From assembly GCF_014490745.1 (NCBI RefSeq), contig NZ_LZEU01000001.1, forward strand, positions 2,569,501 to 2,633,500: DNA of 64,000 nt, in the 5' to 3' direction. Below are positions 35,790 through 46,200 of the stretch, one piece after another. The stretch is from Pseudomonas alcaligenes. Lineage in GTDB: Bacteria; Pseudomonadota; Gammaproteobacteria; Pseudomonadales; Pseudomonadaceae. The position numbers and the translations under genes are program-made. The notes under the pieces are model-generated. The model was given only the letters and a program-made list of their open reading frames with translations. It searched no databases and was not told where the DNA came from. Numbering within the stretch: the stretch's first letter is position 1; each line of letters begins with the position of its first letter.

Positions 35790-37010
35790 ATGACTCAACC
35801 GCAGTTCGATATTGTCGTTTTTGGCGCCACCAGCTTTGTCGGGCAAATCCTCTGTGAGTACCTGTGGCAGCGCCATGGTCTCGGCGGAGAGGTGAAGTGG
35901 GCTTTAGCGGGGCGGTCGCAATCCAAACTGCAGCAGATTCGGGCGGCGCTTGGGGCTGATGCAGATGGCCTCCCATTGCTGATTGCCGACGCCGATGACG
36001 AGGCTGCACTGCGCGCACTGTGCGATCAAACAGAGGTCGTGATCTCTACTGTCGGCCCTTATTCCTTGTATGGCTCTACCTTGGTCAAGGTGTGCGCAGA
36101 GACAGGTACTGACTACTGCGACCTGACCGGAGAGGTGCAGTGGATGGCTCGCATGATTGCTAAATACGAGGCCACTGCCCAGAAGTCCGGCGCACGCATC
36201 GTGCATTGCTGCGGCTTCGACTCTGTACCGTCCGACCTCGGCGTGCAGTTCCTGCAGGAGCATGCGCAGCAGCGTTTTGGCCAGACCTGCAACAGCGTGC
36301 GCCTGCGCATCAAAAGCATGCGCGGGACACTATCGGGCGGAACAGTGGCAAGCATGCTGAGCAAGGTAGATGAGTGCCTTGCAGACCCATCCGTGGCCAA
36401 GGTCATGGAAGATCCATTCGCGCTCTGCCCAATACCTGGTGTTTATCAGCCGGATGTGAAAACCGCTCAGTACGATGACGCTTCGAAAAGTTGGGCTGCC
36501 CCCTTCATCATGGCCATCATCAATACTCGTGTCGTCCATCGCTCCAATCACCTCACCCAGGGGCTTTACGGAAGCGACTTCCGCTATGACGAAACCATGA
36601 TGACTGGTTCCGGCATTTCGGGGCGCGTGAAGGCTGTTGCGACTGCGAGTGGGTTAAGCCTTCTCGATGCTGCTTTGGCATGGCCTCCCACTCGTTGGTT
36701 GTTTGAACGGTTTGGTCCCAAGCCAGGGGACGGCCCATCTCCGGAGGCACAGCGGGCTGGGTTCTATGACTTCATTTTCTTCGGGCGTACTGCCGATGAC
36801 CGACGGCTTGATGTGCGGGTCACTGGAGATCGGGATCCTGGCTACGGTTCCACGAGCAAGATGCTTGGGGAGGCAGGTGTTTGCCTCGCTTTCGATCTGC
36901 CAAAAGCAGATCACCCCGGCGGCTTCTGGACACCTGCAACCCTCATGGGGGGGAAGCTGCGCCACCGCCTGGTTGAGCATGCAGGCCTCACATTCGAGGT
37001 AGTGCGCTAA
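35790..37010 (+). CDS. Saccharopine dehydrogenase-like / trans-acting enoyl reductase family protein
   Basis: The ATG at 35790 gives 406 residues beginning MTQPQFDIVVFGATSFVGQI with a Rossmann nucleotide-binding loop. Further signatures are VISTVGPYSLYGSTLVKVCA, DYCDLTGEV and HCCGFDSVPSDLGV. The pattern matches the mycobacterial trans-acting enoyl reductase group rather than true saccharopine dehydrogenases. It may reduce a double bond in a lipid-like substrate. It starts 34 bases after the OYE gene and is probably co-transcribed. Confidence 0.85.
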   Translation: MTQPQFDIVVFGATSFVGQILCEYLWQRHGLGGEVKWALAGRSQSKLQQIRAALGADADGLPLLIADADDEAALRALCDQTEVVISTVGPYSLYGSTLVKVCAETGTDYCDLTGEVQWMARMIAKYEATAQKSGARIVHCCGFDSVPSDLGVQFLQEHAQQRFGQTCNSVRLRIKSMRGTLSGGTVASMLSKVDECLADPSVAKVMEDPFALCPIPGVYQPDVKTAQYDDASKSWAAPFIMAIINTRVVHRSNHLTQGLYGSDFRYDETMMTGSGISGRVKAVATASGLSLLDAALAWPPTRWLFERFGPKPGDGPSPEAQRAGFYDFIFFGRTADDRRLDVRVTGDRDPGYGSTSKMLGEAGVCLAFDLPKADHPGGFWTPATLMGGKLRHRLVEHAGLTFEVVR

Positions 37011-37096
37011 GCCGAGCGCCAGCACAGGGTTTCGTGCAAAACCGAGCCCCTACGCCATAGTCGAGGCACAAGCCCGTCACAAAAAAGAGCAAGACC

Positions 37097-38014
37097 ATGA
37101 AACGTCTAATAAGCTGCGTGATCCGCTGCACCGTACGCCCTGCGCTGTCGCCCTCTGTACCGGTATGGCTACAACGTGCCTGCATCAACGCCAGTGGCCT
37201 TCTCCAGCCGGCACCTCCCCACAAGTCACATGAGCGGATAGTCTCCGGCGTAGATACTCGGGTGATTGAGCCAACCGACATCGTGGCTGGGCGCGGAGTA
37301 CTGTACCTGCATGGCGGCGGGTATGTCCTTGGTGGCATTCGCAGCCATGCCAAGCTGGCAGCCTGGCTGGGTAAAAGCGTGCGCGCGAAAGTCTGGTTGC
37401 CTGAGTATCGATTGGCTCCGGAGGAAACCTACCCAGGCGCATTGCAGGACGCCCTGCTGGTTTACACGACTCTGCTCGCCGAGGGGCAAGATCCGCAGCA
37501 AATGATTCTGGCAGGAGACTCTGCCGGAGGTGGTTTGGCGCTCGCCACAGCTACCGCAATACGAGATACCGGCTTGCCCTTGCCGGGCGGCATAGTTCTG
37601 TTCTCACCTTGGGCGGATTTAAGCCTGTCCGGTGCGTCCCTAAAAACACACGCCACCCGCGATGCCATGTTGAAGCACGACTGGCTGCGATGGTGCGCCA
37701 AGGTTTATCGGGGTGCGGCAGAAGTCACGGATCCCGGCTGTTCCCCATTGTTCGCACGGCTTGAAGAGCTGCCACCTATGTTGATCCATGTCGGCAGCGA
37801 GGAGGTGCTACTGGATGACACGCTTCGGTTGGCCGAGTACGCCCGAGCAGCCGGTGTGAGCGTCGAGCAGTCCTGCTTTGATGGCGTGGGGCATGTCTTT
37901 CAGTTCCATGCGGGGATGCTGAAAGAAGCGAACCAGTCGCTGCGTCAGGTCGGCGAGTTCATCGATCGCCTCATGCCACCGTGCATGGCGGCAGATAAGG
38001 GCAGTGAAACGTAA
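37097..38014 (+). CDS. Hormone-sensitive-lipase-type alpha/beta hydrolase
   Basis: This 305-residue esterase has the HGGG oxyanion motif (YLHGGGYVLGG), the nucleophile elbow GDSAGGGLALA, an Asp in the VGSEEVLLDDTLR region and the catalytic His in GVGHVFQFHA. It is unrelated in detail to the three other hydrolases of the window. HSL-type enzymes cleave short or bulky esters and some lactones. It is the third gene behind the MerR-type promoter, 86 bases after the previous stop. The N-terminus (MKRLISCVIRCTVRPALSP) is weakly hydrophobic but has no clear cleavage site. Confidence 0.88.
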   Translation: MKRLISCVIRCTVRPALSPSVPVWLQRACINASGLLQPAPPHKSHERIVSGVDTRVIEPTDIVAGRGVLYLHGGGYVLGGIRSHAKLAAWLGKSVRAKVWLPEYRLAPEETYPGALQDALLVYTTLLAEGQDPQQMILAGDSAGGGLALATATAIRDTGLPLPGGIVLFSPWADLSLSGASLKTHATRDAMLKHDWLRWCAKVYRGAAEVTDPGCSPLFARLEELPPMLIHVGSEEVLLDDTLRLAEYARAAGVSVEQSCFDGVGHVFQFHAGMLKEANQSLRQVGEFIDRLMPPCMAADKGSET

Positions 38015-38017
38015 GTG

Positions 38018-38641
38018 CTAGGAGCGTCGGCTCTTCAGCCCTGACTGAATGATCGTCAGCGCCGATTGTACGAGCGCCTCTCGACTCACTGACTCAGATC
38101 GCAAAGCATCATCGCGCAACGCCAGCGTCAGCACGCCATTCATCATTGACCAGACCGCGTTCGCGCTGCTGTCAGGATCCATTTCCGGATCGATCCACCC
38201 CTCCGCAATTCCATCGCGGATGATCGCAGCCATGTGCGCGATCTGCTCCCGTGCCATCGCCCCAATGCGAGAGATTGCCTCTGGGTCTTCCGGGGGGTTG
38301 GCTAGGATGCGGAACTGATGGGGGCGCTCCATTGCGAAGCTGACGTACGCATTGAATATGCGCAGACCTCGCTCCTCAGGCGTCCCCTTACCGTCATACG
38401 CCTTGTCGACGTAGGCACGGTTTTCCTCCATCGAGCGCTCGGCGATAGCGATAAGCAGCGCTGGTTTCCCACCCACCCGGTTGTAGACCGTTTGCAGGGA
38501 CACATCGGCCCGGCGCGCGACCTCATCGGCTGTTACAGCCGCCATGCCCCCTTCGATCAGCAGAGTCTCGGCGATTTCTACAAGGGTCTGGCGCATGTCA
38601 GCTGCGCGACGCTGGGTGCGAGTCAAATTCACTGTCGTCAT
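38018..38641 (-). CDS. TetR-family repressor, copy 1
   Basis: This 207-residue TetR protein starts MTTVNLTRTQRRAADMRQTL; the start is chosen by alignment with copy 2 at 51585. The helix-turn-helix is VTADEVARRADVSLQTVYNR (about residues 38-57). The C-terminal ligand domain differs between copies mainly in the last 60 residues. It is divergent from the hydrolase at 38749 and separated by a region with two similar operator-like repeats. It probably represses the hydrolase-SDR pair until a pathway compound binds. Confidence 0.9.
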   Translation of the reverse strand: MTTVNLTRTQRRAADMRQTLVEIAETLLIEGGMAAVTADEVARRADVSLQTVYNRVGGKPALLIAIAERSMEENRAYVDKAYDGKGTPEERGLRIFNAYVSFAMERPHQFRILANPPEDPEAISRIGAMAREQIAHMAAIIRDGIAEGWIDPEMDPDSSANAVWSMMNGVLTLALRDDALRSESVSREALVQSALTIIQSGLKSRRS

Positions 38642-38667
38642 AGTAGTTGACGATACCACACTCAATG

Positions 38668-38716
38668 ATTAGAGTGCTACAAAACGTTGTAATCGATTAC
38701 ATCGTTGGAGTTAAAA
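38668..38716. promoter_or_regulatory. Candidate TetR operator region, copy 1
   Basis: These 49 bases align without gaps to 52234-52282. They contain two related elements, CTACAAAACGTTGTA and TTACATCGTTGGAG, 18 bp apart, each around a CGTTG core. The conservation stands out because the sequence on either side differs more between the two copies. Confidence 0.55.
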
Positions 38717-38748
38717 CAATTTCAATTCATAACTCTAGGATCATGACC

Positions 38749-39642
38749 ATGCAACGTCTTGATGTTCAGTTCTTGTCTGATGGCAGCCTCTGTAAGGCTT
38801 GGCTCTATCTGCCGAAATCCAAGAAGCCTGCCCCCGTCATCGTCATGGCCCATGGCCTGGGGAGCACGCGTGTGATGCGGCTCGGTGCCTATGCCGAACG
38901 CTTTAGCGACCTTGGCTACGCTTGCCTGGTTTTTGACTACCGGCACTTTGGTGATAGCGAGGGTGAACCACGCCAGCTGTTGGATGTGAACAAGCAGCTG
39001 CAGGACTGGAGGGCTGCCATCGCCTTCGCCCGAACGCGCACCGATGTGGATACAGGGAAAATCGTCCTCTGGGGTACGTCCTTTAGTGGAGGGCATGTCA
39101 TCGCGACCGCCGCTGATGATCAGAGAATTGCCGCAGTGATTTCCCAGTGCCCCTTTACCGATGGCATGGCCTCCAGCATGGCCGTCCCCCCTCTGACCTC
39201 GATCAAGGTCACTACCCGAGCCCTAACGGATAAAGTGGGTTCCTGGTTCGGCGCTGCGCCTGTAACGATTGCCCTGGCTGGCAAGCCTGGCTCAACCTCG
39301 ATGATGTCGGCGCCAGACTGCGAAAGCGGCTACCTCCAGCTGGTTCCTGAAGCTGAGGCCAAGCGGTTTCCCAACTACGTCGCCGCCCGCATCGCGTTAC
39401 AGATCCTCTGCTACTTCCCAGGTCGAAAAACACCGCAGCTGAACTGCCCCACGCTTTTCTGCATTTGCGAAACCGACACGGTAGCTCCGGCTAAAGCCAC
39501 CCTTCGCCATGCCCGTCGCGCCCCCCGCGGCCAGATCAAGATCTACAAGGAAGGGCATTTCGATATCTATCTCGGCGACTCCTTCGAGAGAACCATCGGC
39601 GACCAAATCGACTTTCTCCAACGCACCGTTCCCCTGAACTGA
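38749..39642 (+). CDS. Alpha/beta hydrolase, paralogue B
   Basis: This 297-residue protein begins MQRLDVQFLSDGSLCKAWLY at the ATG at 38749, with AGGA upstream and the same start as the copy at 52323. The motifs are AHGLGSTR, the nucleophile elbow GTSFSGGHV, Asp in CETDTVAP and His in EGHFDIYLG. It should hydrolyse an ester, lactone or thioester. It is under the divergent TetR gene and is followed after 10 bases by an SDR gene, so alcohol release and oxidation may be linked. Confidence 0.9.
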   Translation: MQRLDVQFLSDGSLCKAWLYLPKSKKPAPVIVMAHGLGSTRVMRLGAYAERFSDLGYACLVFDYRHFGDSEGEPRQLLDVNKQLQDWRAAIAFARTRTDVDTGKIVLWGTSFSGGHVIATAADDQRIAAVISQCPFTDGMASSMAVPPLTSIKVTTRALTDKVGSWFGAAPVTIALAGKPGSTSMMSAPDCESGYLQLVPEAEAKRFPNYVAARIALQILCYFPGRKTPQLNCPTLFCICETDTVAPAKATLRHARRAPRGQIKIYKEGHFDIYLGDSFERTIGDQIDFLQRTVPLN

Positions 39643-39652
39643 GGATCCAACG

Positions 39653-40489
39653 ATGGCTTTTTATAATCTCGATGGCCGCGTTGTTGCGATCACCGGCTCG
39701 ACAGGTGGGTTGGGTTCAGCCGTTTGCCAAGCGCTGATCGACAAAGGTGCCAAGCTCGCACTGTTTGACATGGATGGTGCAGCGGTTGAAGCCCAGGCAG
39801 CGGCCCTCGGTGCCAACACCCGCGCCTGGCAGGTGAATGTCTGCTCGATGGAAAGCATTGAAAAGGCAATGGATGAAGCGGCGGCGCATTTTGGTGGCAT
39901 CGATGTCGCGATTGCTAACGCCGGCATTACTGCATTTGAGCCGCTGGTGACGGGCGACCCCAAGGTCTTCGAGCGGGTGATCGACGTCAACCTTCTCGGG
40001 GTTTGGCGAACCTTCCGCGCCGCCGTGGGGCATGTACAAAAGCGCAAGGGCTACTTGATGGCAATTTCGTCCTTGGCCGCCTTTAGCCATTCACCGCTGC
40101 AGGCTTCCTACACCTCAAGCAAGGCCGGCGTATGGGCCATGTGCAACAGCATTCGCCTGGAGCTTCGCCACACGGGTGTCGGCGTCGGAAGCGTCCACCC
40201 CACGTTCTTCCATACGCCGCTGATGGATCAGACCTTCAAGAGCGCAGCGGGCAGCAAGATCTGGAAGGGAAATAACGCAGGGCTCTTCAAAATGGTGCCC
40301 CTGGAAGATGTGGTGAAGAGCATCGTGAAGGGTATCGAGAACCGCTCCGACATGATGTTCATCCCCAAGGAAAACTCGTTCGTAGCGCATCTGCCACGTC
40401 TGTTCCGCAAGATCCTGGAAGCTAAGGAGTTCAAGGACGGCGAGGTCGCTGCAATGGTCGAAGCAGCCAAGCCCGCCTCGTCGAAATAG
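39653..40489 (+). CDS. Short-chain dehydrogenase/reductase, copy 1
   Basis: This 278-residue classical SDR has TGSTGGLG at residues 14-21, IANAG, catalytic Ser140 (AISSLAAF), Tyr153 and Lys157 (SYTSSK). The catalytic set is complete, in contrast to copy 2. The acidic residue after beta-2 (LFDMDG) suggests NAD rather than NADP. It follows the hydrolase by 10 bases and ends just before a strong hairpin. An alcohol released by the hydrolase is a plausible substrate. Confidence 0.9.
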   Translation: MAFYNLDGRVVAITGSTGGLGSAVCQALIDKGAKLALFDMDGAAVEAQAAALGANTRAWQVNVCSMESIEKAMDEAAAHFGGIDVAIANAGITAFEPLVTGDPKVFERVIDVNLLGVWRTFRAAVGHVQKRKGYLMAISSLAAFSHSPLQASYTSSKAGVWAMCNSIRLELRHTGVGVGSVHPTFFHTPLMDQTFKSAAGSKIWKGNNAGLFKMVPLEDVVKSIVKGIENRSDMMFIPKENSFVAHLPRLFRKILEAKEFKDGEVAAMVEAAKPASSK

Positions 40490-40517
40490 AGCGCTTCCTA
40501 ACCAAGAGAGACTGAAA

Positions 40518-40538
40518 AGCCCCTGCTTTGCAGGGGCT
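40518..40538. terminator. Hairpin after the SDR gene
   Basis: A 9-bp perfect stem (AGCCCCTGC with GCAGGGGCT) and a 3-base loop lie 29 bases after the SDR stop. The run of four T falls on the minus-strand side, so plus-strand termination would rely on the stem alone. Confidence 0.55.
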
Positions 40539-40657
40539 GTGGATCAGTGCGCTTGGAGCAAGCCATCTACGGTGATCGGCAGTGAGTTCGCCGCACTCAA
40601 CGTCCGTGCAAGCTACTACCGATTCGGAAAACAAAAACAACAATTCTGAGAAAAAGC

Positions 40658-42019
40658 ATGAGCAAAAATATTTTGCAAATGGGTGTTCTGGCGTTGTCCG
40701 TACTCGCCACAAGCGTTCTGGCAGCTGTGTCCCCCGACGAGGCTGCAACGCTAGGTACCACCCTAACTCCGCTGGGCGCCGAGATTGCCGGCAATGCCGA
40801 TGGTTCCATTCCCGCCTGGACTGGTGGCCTGCCAAAGGATGCCGGAACCGTGGATAGCAAAGGCTTCCTCGCCGATCCGTTCGCGAATGAGAAAGCGTTG
40901 TTCACCATCACCGCGCAAAACGTAGATCAGCACAAAGACAAGCTGACTCCGGGGCAGTACGCGATGTTTAAGCGTTATCCGGAAACTTACAGAATCCCGG
41001 TATTCCCTACCCACCGCTCGGTCACTGTTCCTGCCGGTATTGCTGCTGCCGCCAAGTCCAACGCCATGACGACCAAGTTGGTGCAGAGTGGCAGCGGCTT
41101 GGAGAACTTCAAGGAGGCCTATCCCTTCCCGATCCCGAAAAATGGTTTGGAAGCGATCTGGAATCACATCACCCGTTACCGGGGAGGCAGCGTACGCCGG
41201 TCGGTAACGCAAGCGACGCCGCAGTCGAGTGGCACCTACAGCCTGGTGTACTTTCAGGAAGAGTTCACATTCCGCAGCAACCTGCGTGACTACGACGCCA
41301 GCAAACCGAGCAACGTCCTGTTCTACTTCAAGCAACGGGTCACCGCACCTTCTCGGTTGGCAGGTAACGTGATGTTGGTGCACGAGACCCTCGATCAAGT
41401 CAAAGAGCCCCGTCTGGCATGGCTCTATAACGCTGGCCAACGTCGGGTTCGCCGTGCTCCGCAGGTGTCTTATGACGGCCCTGGAACCGCCTCAGATGGC
41501 CTGCAAACGTCCGACAACTTCGACATGTACAACGGCGCGCCTGATCGTTACGACTGGAGCCTGCAAGGCAAGAAGGAAATCTACATTCCTTACAACAGCT
41601 ACAAGCTTGACTCGCCCAAGCTGAAATACAGCGACATCCTCAAGGCCGGCCACATCAACCAGGATCTGACCCGTTACGAGTTGCACCGAGTCTGGCACGT
41701 GGTGGCGACGCTGAAGTCCGGTGAGAGGCACATTTATTCCAAGCGTGACTTCTATATCGACGAGGACACCTGGCAAGCCGCAGAGATCGATCATTACGAC
41801 GGCCGCGGTAACCTCTGGCGTGTGGCGGAGGCTCACTCTCAGTACTACTACAACACGCAAGTGCCCTGGTACACCCTGGAGACTATTGCCGACTTGCAGG
41901 CCGGCCGATATTTGGCCATGGGAATGAAGAACGAGGAGAAACAAGCCTACGACTTCACTTACGCCGCTTCGGAAAACGATTACACCCCAGCAGCATTGCG
42001 CCTTGCAGGCGTGCGCTAA
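40658..42019 (+). CDS. DUF1329 envelope protein, copy 1
   Basis: This 453-residue protein has a cleavable signal peptide (MSKNILQMGVLALSVLATSV ending LAAVS), followed by the DUF1329 core: NADGSIPAWTGGLP, RRAPQVSYDGPGTA, DMYNGAPDRYDW and the AGHINQDLTRYELHRVWHV segment. DUF1329 proteins have a predicted LolB-like fold and usually sit beside DUF1302 and RND-type exporters in pseudomonads that use hydrophobic substrates. A second copy is at 62449. Here no DUF1302 gene is adjacent; an IS3-derived element follows directly. Confidence 0.9.
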   Translation: MSKNILQMGVLALSVLATSVLAAVSPDEAATLGTTLTPLGAEIAGNADGSIPAWTGGLPKDAGTVDSKGFLADPFANEKALFTITAQNVDQHKDKLTPGQYAMFKRYPETYRIPVFPTHRSVTVPAGIAAAAKSNAMTTKLVQSGSGLENFKEAYPFPIPKNGLEAIWNHITRYRGGSVRRSVTQATPQSSGTYSLVYFQEEFTFRSNLRDYDASKPSNVLFYFKQRVTAPSRLAGNVMLVHETLDQVKEPRLAWLYNAGQRRVRRAPQVSYDGPGTASDGLQTSDNFDMYNGAPDRYDWSLQGKKEIYIPYNSYKLDSPKLKYSDILKAGHINQDLTRYELHRVWHVVATLKSGERHIYSKRDFYIDEDTWQAAEIDHYDGRGNLWRVAEAHSQYYYNTQVPWYTLETIADLQAGRYLAMGMKNEEKQAYDFTYAASENDYTPAALRLAGVR

Positions 42020-42037
42020 TTCTAGCCAAGGCACGGT

Positions 42038-42317
42038 TGGGCTTCCCCCAGCTTTCGCGGAGACCTTTCACTAGCTGGAAGGGCGACTGCTGGGGCAATG
42101 CAGCGATGGAGAGTTTCTTCTCGACGCTGAAGATCAAGCGAGTGCATCGGCGTCGCTATGCCACTCGGGATGAGGTACGTGTCGATGTATTCGATTGCAT
42201 TGGGCGCTTCTACAATCCGAGGCGCCGGTACTCGACACTCAATGGGATTAACCCGCATAGAATTTGAATAACTCTATGCGGGCTTAGCTGTGTGTCCGTG
42301 AAAGCGGGGGAAGCCCA
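42038..42317 (+). mobile_element. 280-bp IS3-derived element with terminal inverted repeats
   Basis: The ends form a 26-27 bp imperfect inverted repeat: TGGGCTTCCCCCAGCTTTCG at 42038 and, reverse complemented, TGGGCTTCCCCCGCTTTCAC at 42317. Between them is the last part of an IS3 OrfB (GDCWGNAAMESFFSTLKIKR, then FYNPRRRYSTLNGINPHR, ending 42267) and a 10-bp hairpin stem. It looks like an internal deletion product that kept both ends. No target duplication is visible. It ends 2 bases before the start codon of the next gene. Confidence 0.7.
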
Positions 42318-42319
42318 CA

Positions 42320-43240
42320 ATGTTGGAGTCAGAGGCCGGATCGAACCTGATCCTGATTATCGACGATAGCGCCGATACTATTCGCTTGCTGAACAGCATC
42401 CTCAAGGATCAAGGCACGATCCTGTTTGCCACCAATGGTGAAACGGGCATACGCCTGGCCCAGCTCCAGCAACCGACGCTGATCTTGCTGGATGTGGAAA
42501 TGACCGGCATGGATGGCTACGAGGTCTGTGCCGCACTCAAGACCAATCCGACGACCAAGGATTGCGCCGTCATCATTGTCACTGCAAACACCGGTATGGA
42601 GCGCGAAATTGCGGCGCTGGAGGCTGGTGCGGTGGACTTCATTTGCAAACCGTTCAAGCCGCCTGTGGTGCGAGCCCGCGTTCAGGCTCATCTGCGCTTG
42701 CAACAATACACGACCATGATCCGCCACCTCGCCAACCGCGACGGTTTAACTGGATTGTACAACCGTCGCCACCTCGATGAGGTGTTGTCGCAGGAGTTCG
42801 AACGGCACCGGCGACAGCAATTGCCATTGGCACTGGCGATCATCGACGTCGATCATTTCAAGGCTTACAACGATTACTACGGCCACCCTCAGGGCGATGC
42901 CTGCTTGCAGGGCGTGGCCAATGCCATCAATACCGCCACCCGCCGACCGGGTGAACTGGTCGCGCGTTACGGTGGCGAAGAGTTCGCGGTTATCCTGCCG
43001 CACACCGACGCGGCTGGCGCCGAGAAATACGGCCAGTGGCTCTGCGAGCTCATCCAGGAGCTGCAGATCCCCCATCAAAGTTCAGCAACCGCACCTACGG
43101 TCACCATCAGCATTGGTTTGGTTTCGGTGGCACCAGCATTTCAGGACTCCACGCAACAGATGATTACAGCCGCCGACCAAGCGCTGTACCAGGCGAAAAC
43201 GGACGGTCGTAACCGAGCCATCGTAAACAACAGGTCATAA
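42320..43240 (+). CDS. Response regulator with GGDEF domain (diguanylate cyclase)
   Basis: This 306-residue protein has a receiver domain (LILIIDDSAD, phospho-acceptor Asp in LILLDVEMTG near residue 56, Lys in ICKPF) and a GGDEF domain with an intact active site RYGGEEF near residue 220. The usual RxxD inhibitory site reads RPGE, so product inhibition may be weakened. Phosphorylation by the downstream hybrid kinase probably drives c-di-GMP synthesis. The kinase gene follows after 30 bases. The ribosome binding site GGGGGA comes from the end of the IS3-derived element. Confidence 0.9.
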   Translation: MLESEAGSNLILIIDDSADTIRLLNSILKDQGTILFATNGETGIRLAQLQQPTLILLDVEMTGMDGYEVCAALKTNPTTKDCAVIIVTANTGMEREIAALEAGAVDFICKPFKPPVVRARVQAHLRLQQYTTMIRHLANRDGLTGLYNRRHLDEVLSQEFERHRRQQLPLALAIIDVDHFKAYNDYYGHPQGDACLQGVANAINTATRRPGELVARYGGEEFAVILPHTDAAGAEKYGQWLCELIQELQIPHQSSATAPTVTISIGLVSVAPAFQDSTQQMITAADQALYQAKTDGRNRAIVNNRS

Positions 43241-43270
43241 CTCGCAGACAGACCTGAAGGGGCTTTCCCC

Positions 43271-46200
43271 ATGCGGTATAAAGCGCTGCGCCCAACGACT
43301 CATGTGCAATGGCTGGTCACCCTCCTTGCGCTGGCCGGCATTTACTATGCGGCAGCCCGGCTCGGGCTTTTGTTAGCCTTCGCCAACACCAATGCATCCC
43401 CAGTCTGGCCGCCGTCGGGTATCGCCTTAGCCGCCCTGCTGCTGTTCGGTTATCGCATCTGGCCTGGGATTACCATCGGCGCCTTTGCCGCCAACTTCGC
43501 CGTGTTTGCCGCCAACCATGTCGCCGCTGGCAGCACTTCGGTCGTCGTGTCATTGGCCATCGCCATCGGCAACACCCTCGAAGCCGTGATCGGTTGTTAT
43601 TTGTTGCATGCCTGGGTGAAATCCGAACACTTCCTGGCGACACCGCTATCGGTCGCCCAGTTTGTGCTGATCACCCTGCTGATGTGCACGGTCAGCGCCG
43701 CCATCGGCACCAGCAGCCTGATCCTCAGCGGCATTGCGCCAGAAGCCGCGCACACGGTCATCTTCACCACCTGGTGGTTGGGCGATACCGCCGGCATTGT
43801 CATGCTGACGCCCTTGCTGGTCAGTTGGGCCGCCCGCTTCGAGCCACCTCGGGCCGCGCGGTCTGCCGTCGAAATGGCACTCTCAGCGCTGGCGCTGGCG
43901 CTGGTACTGCTGGTCTTGTTTGGCCAGCATCTGCCCAGCGATGCCGGGAATCGGGCGTTGGTGTATCTGCTGTTGCCGGCCATCGCGTGGACCGCCTATC
44001 GCTACGGATTGCATGGCGTCACGCTGGTCTTGTTGCTGGTCACCGGTAGCGCCGTCTGGAGCACGACACAGGGTTACGGCCCCTTTGCGACCGGCACGCT
44101 GAATGAGTCCTTGCTGACGCTGGAAATCTTTATTGCACTCGCCAGTGTCACGGGGCTGGTGTTGGCAGCCGATCTCACCGAACGGGCACGGGCCCTCCGG
44201 CGGGCATTGGGCACAGTGCCTTTCCGTCAGGTTCGCCCACAGTGGTTGGCGCTGCTGGTCAGCCTGGGTCTGACCGTGCTGGCTTGGCATTTCGTGGCGT
44301 CAGGAACCCAGGCCCAAGCGCATGATCGCTTTGAGTACTTGGTAGGAGACGTTCAGCTGCGCATCAGCGAGCGCCTGAAAGCCTATGAACAAGTGCTGCG
44401 CAGCGGCCAAAGCTTGTTCCGTGCTTCCACCTCGGTAGAACGAGAAGACTGGCGGGAGTTCGTGCTGGCGCAACACGTCGCGCAAACCTATCCGGGTATT
44501 CAGGGCATCGGTTACGCCAAACGATTCACCGCTGAGCAGAAGGCCGCGCTGGAGGACAGCGTGCGGGGGGAAGGTTTCCCGGACTTTCGGGTTTGGCCCG
44601 CGGGCGAGCGCGAGGAATACGCCCCGGTCCTGTTTCTTGAACCCTTTACCGGGCGCAACCTGCGCGCGTTTGGTTTCGACATGCTGACCGAACCGGTGCG
44701 CCGCGCCGCCCTGACCCAGGCAAGAGACTCGGGCCGGGCCACCCTCTCGGGCAAGGTCCGGTTGGTGCAGGAAACGAATGACGACGTACAGACCGGTGCC
44801 CTGCTGTATTTGCCGGTTTACCGTAAAGGTGCACCGCTCGCCACGCCAGCCGAGCGCAGCCAGGCGCTGGAAGGCTTTGTGTACAGCCCGTTCCGGATGA
44901 ACGATTTCATGGCTGGCACGCTCGGCACGAAAACCGCGGAAATTGCCGTGCAGATTTTTGATGGCAACGAGACCACCGAATCTGCCCTGATGTACTCCAG
45001 CGGCTCGCTATCAGCCGAGCAGCAGGCCGAGTACCCCAACCCGCTCACCCGGCAGACCCAGATATCGCTTGCTGAGCACCAATGGACGCTCAAGGTCACG
45101 ACCCTGCCGGCATTTGAGACGTCGGTAGACCGCCAGAAATCCTTTGTCGTGCTGGTTGGCGGCTCGCTTATCAGCCTCCTGCTGTTCTTCGTGGTGCGGA
45201 ATTTGACCACCCTGCGGGAGAGCGCCAAGACGCTCGCCGAGCAACTGACCGTCGCGTTCACCGAGTCCGAGATCCGCTTTGGCACGCTGGTCAATGCGGC
45301 CAGTGAGTTCGCGATCATCGCTACCGATGTCAGCGGCACCATCAAGATATTCAACACCGGGGCCGAGCAGATGCTGGGCTACCGCGATGCCGACCTCGTC
45401 GATCAGCAGACGCCGTCCGTGCTTCATGTCCGCGAGGAGGTGGAAGCACGTGGCGCTGAACTGGGCCAGCTGCTGGACGGCCCGGTTGCGGGGTTCGACG
45501 CGCTTGTCGCCATGGCACGCCAAGGTCGGGCCGACACGCGCGAATGGACCTATGTGCGCAAGGATGGTTCACGACTCCCCGTGCAGCTTACGGTGACCGC
45601 CGTGCGTGATTCGGTGGACGAGATCATGGGCTTCCTGTGCATTGCCAAAGACATCAGCCATGAGCGGGAAGCTGCCCAGCAGTTACGCGACGCCATGGCG
45701 CGAGCCGAAGAGGCCAGTCGGGCGAAAAGCGATTTCGTCGCCAGCATGAGCCACGAGATCCGCACGCCGATGAATGCGGTGCTGGGCATCACCCACCTGC
45801 TGTCGAGTACCCCGCTGTCCACGGATCAGCGCAAATACCTGCAGATGCTCCGCGGGTCGGGCGAATTCTTGCTCGTCATTCTCAATGATGTACTGGACTT
45901 CTCCAAGCTGGAGGCCGGGCATTTGACAGTCGACCCCGCCCCGTTCCGCCTGGACGATGTGCTCAGTGCGCTGGCCACGGTCATGTCGGTCAACGCCGCC
46001 CACAAGGACCTGGAGTTGGTGATCGGGGTCGAACCCGATGTGCCGGACGCGCTCATCGGTGACGCACAGCGCTTGCAGCAGGTGCTGGTCAACCTGATTG
46101 GTAACGCCATCAAGTTCACCGAGCAGGGGGAAGTCGCTTTACTCGTGCAGCGGGTGGGCTCCGATGCGGAGACTGCCAGCCTGTGCTTCCGGGTACGTGA

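Noticed and set aside
43309..44049. A 246-codon plus-strand frame inside the kinase gene
   Set aside because: It is a shifted frame of the MASE1 region rich in Arg and His, with no ribosome binding site.
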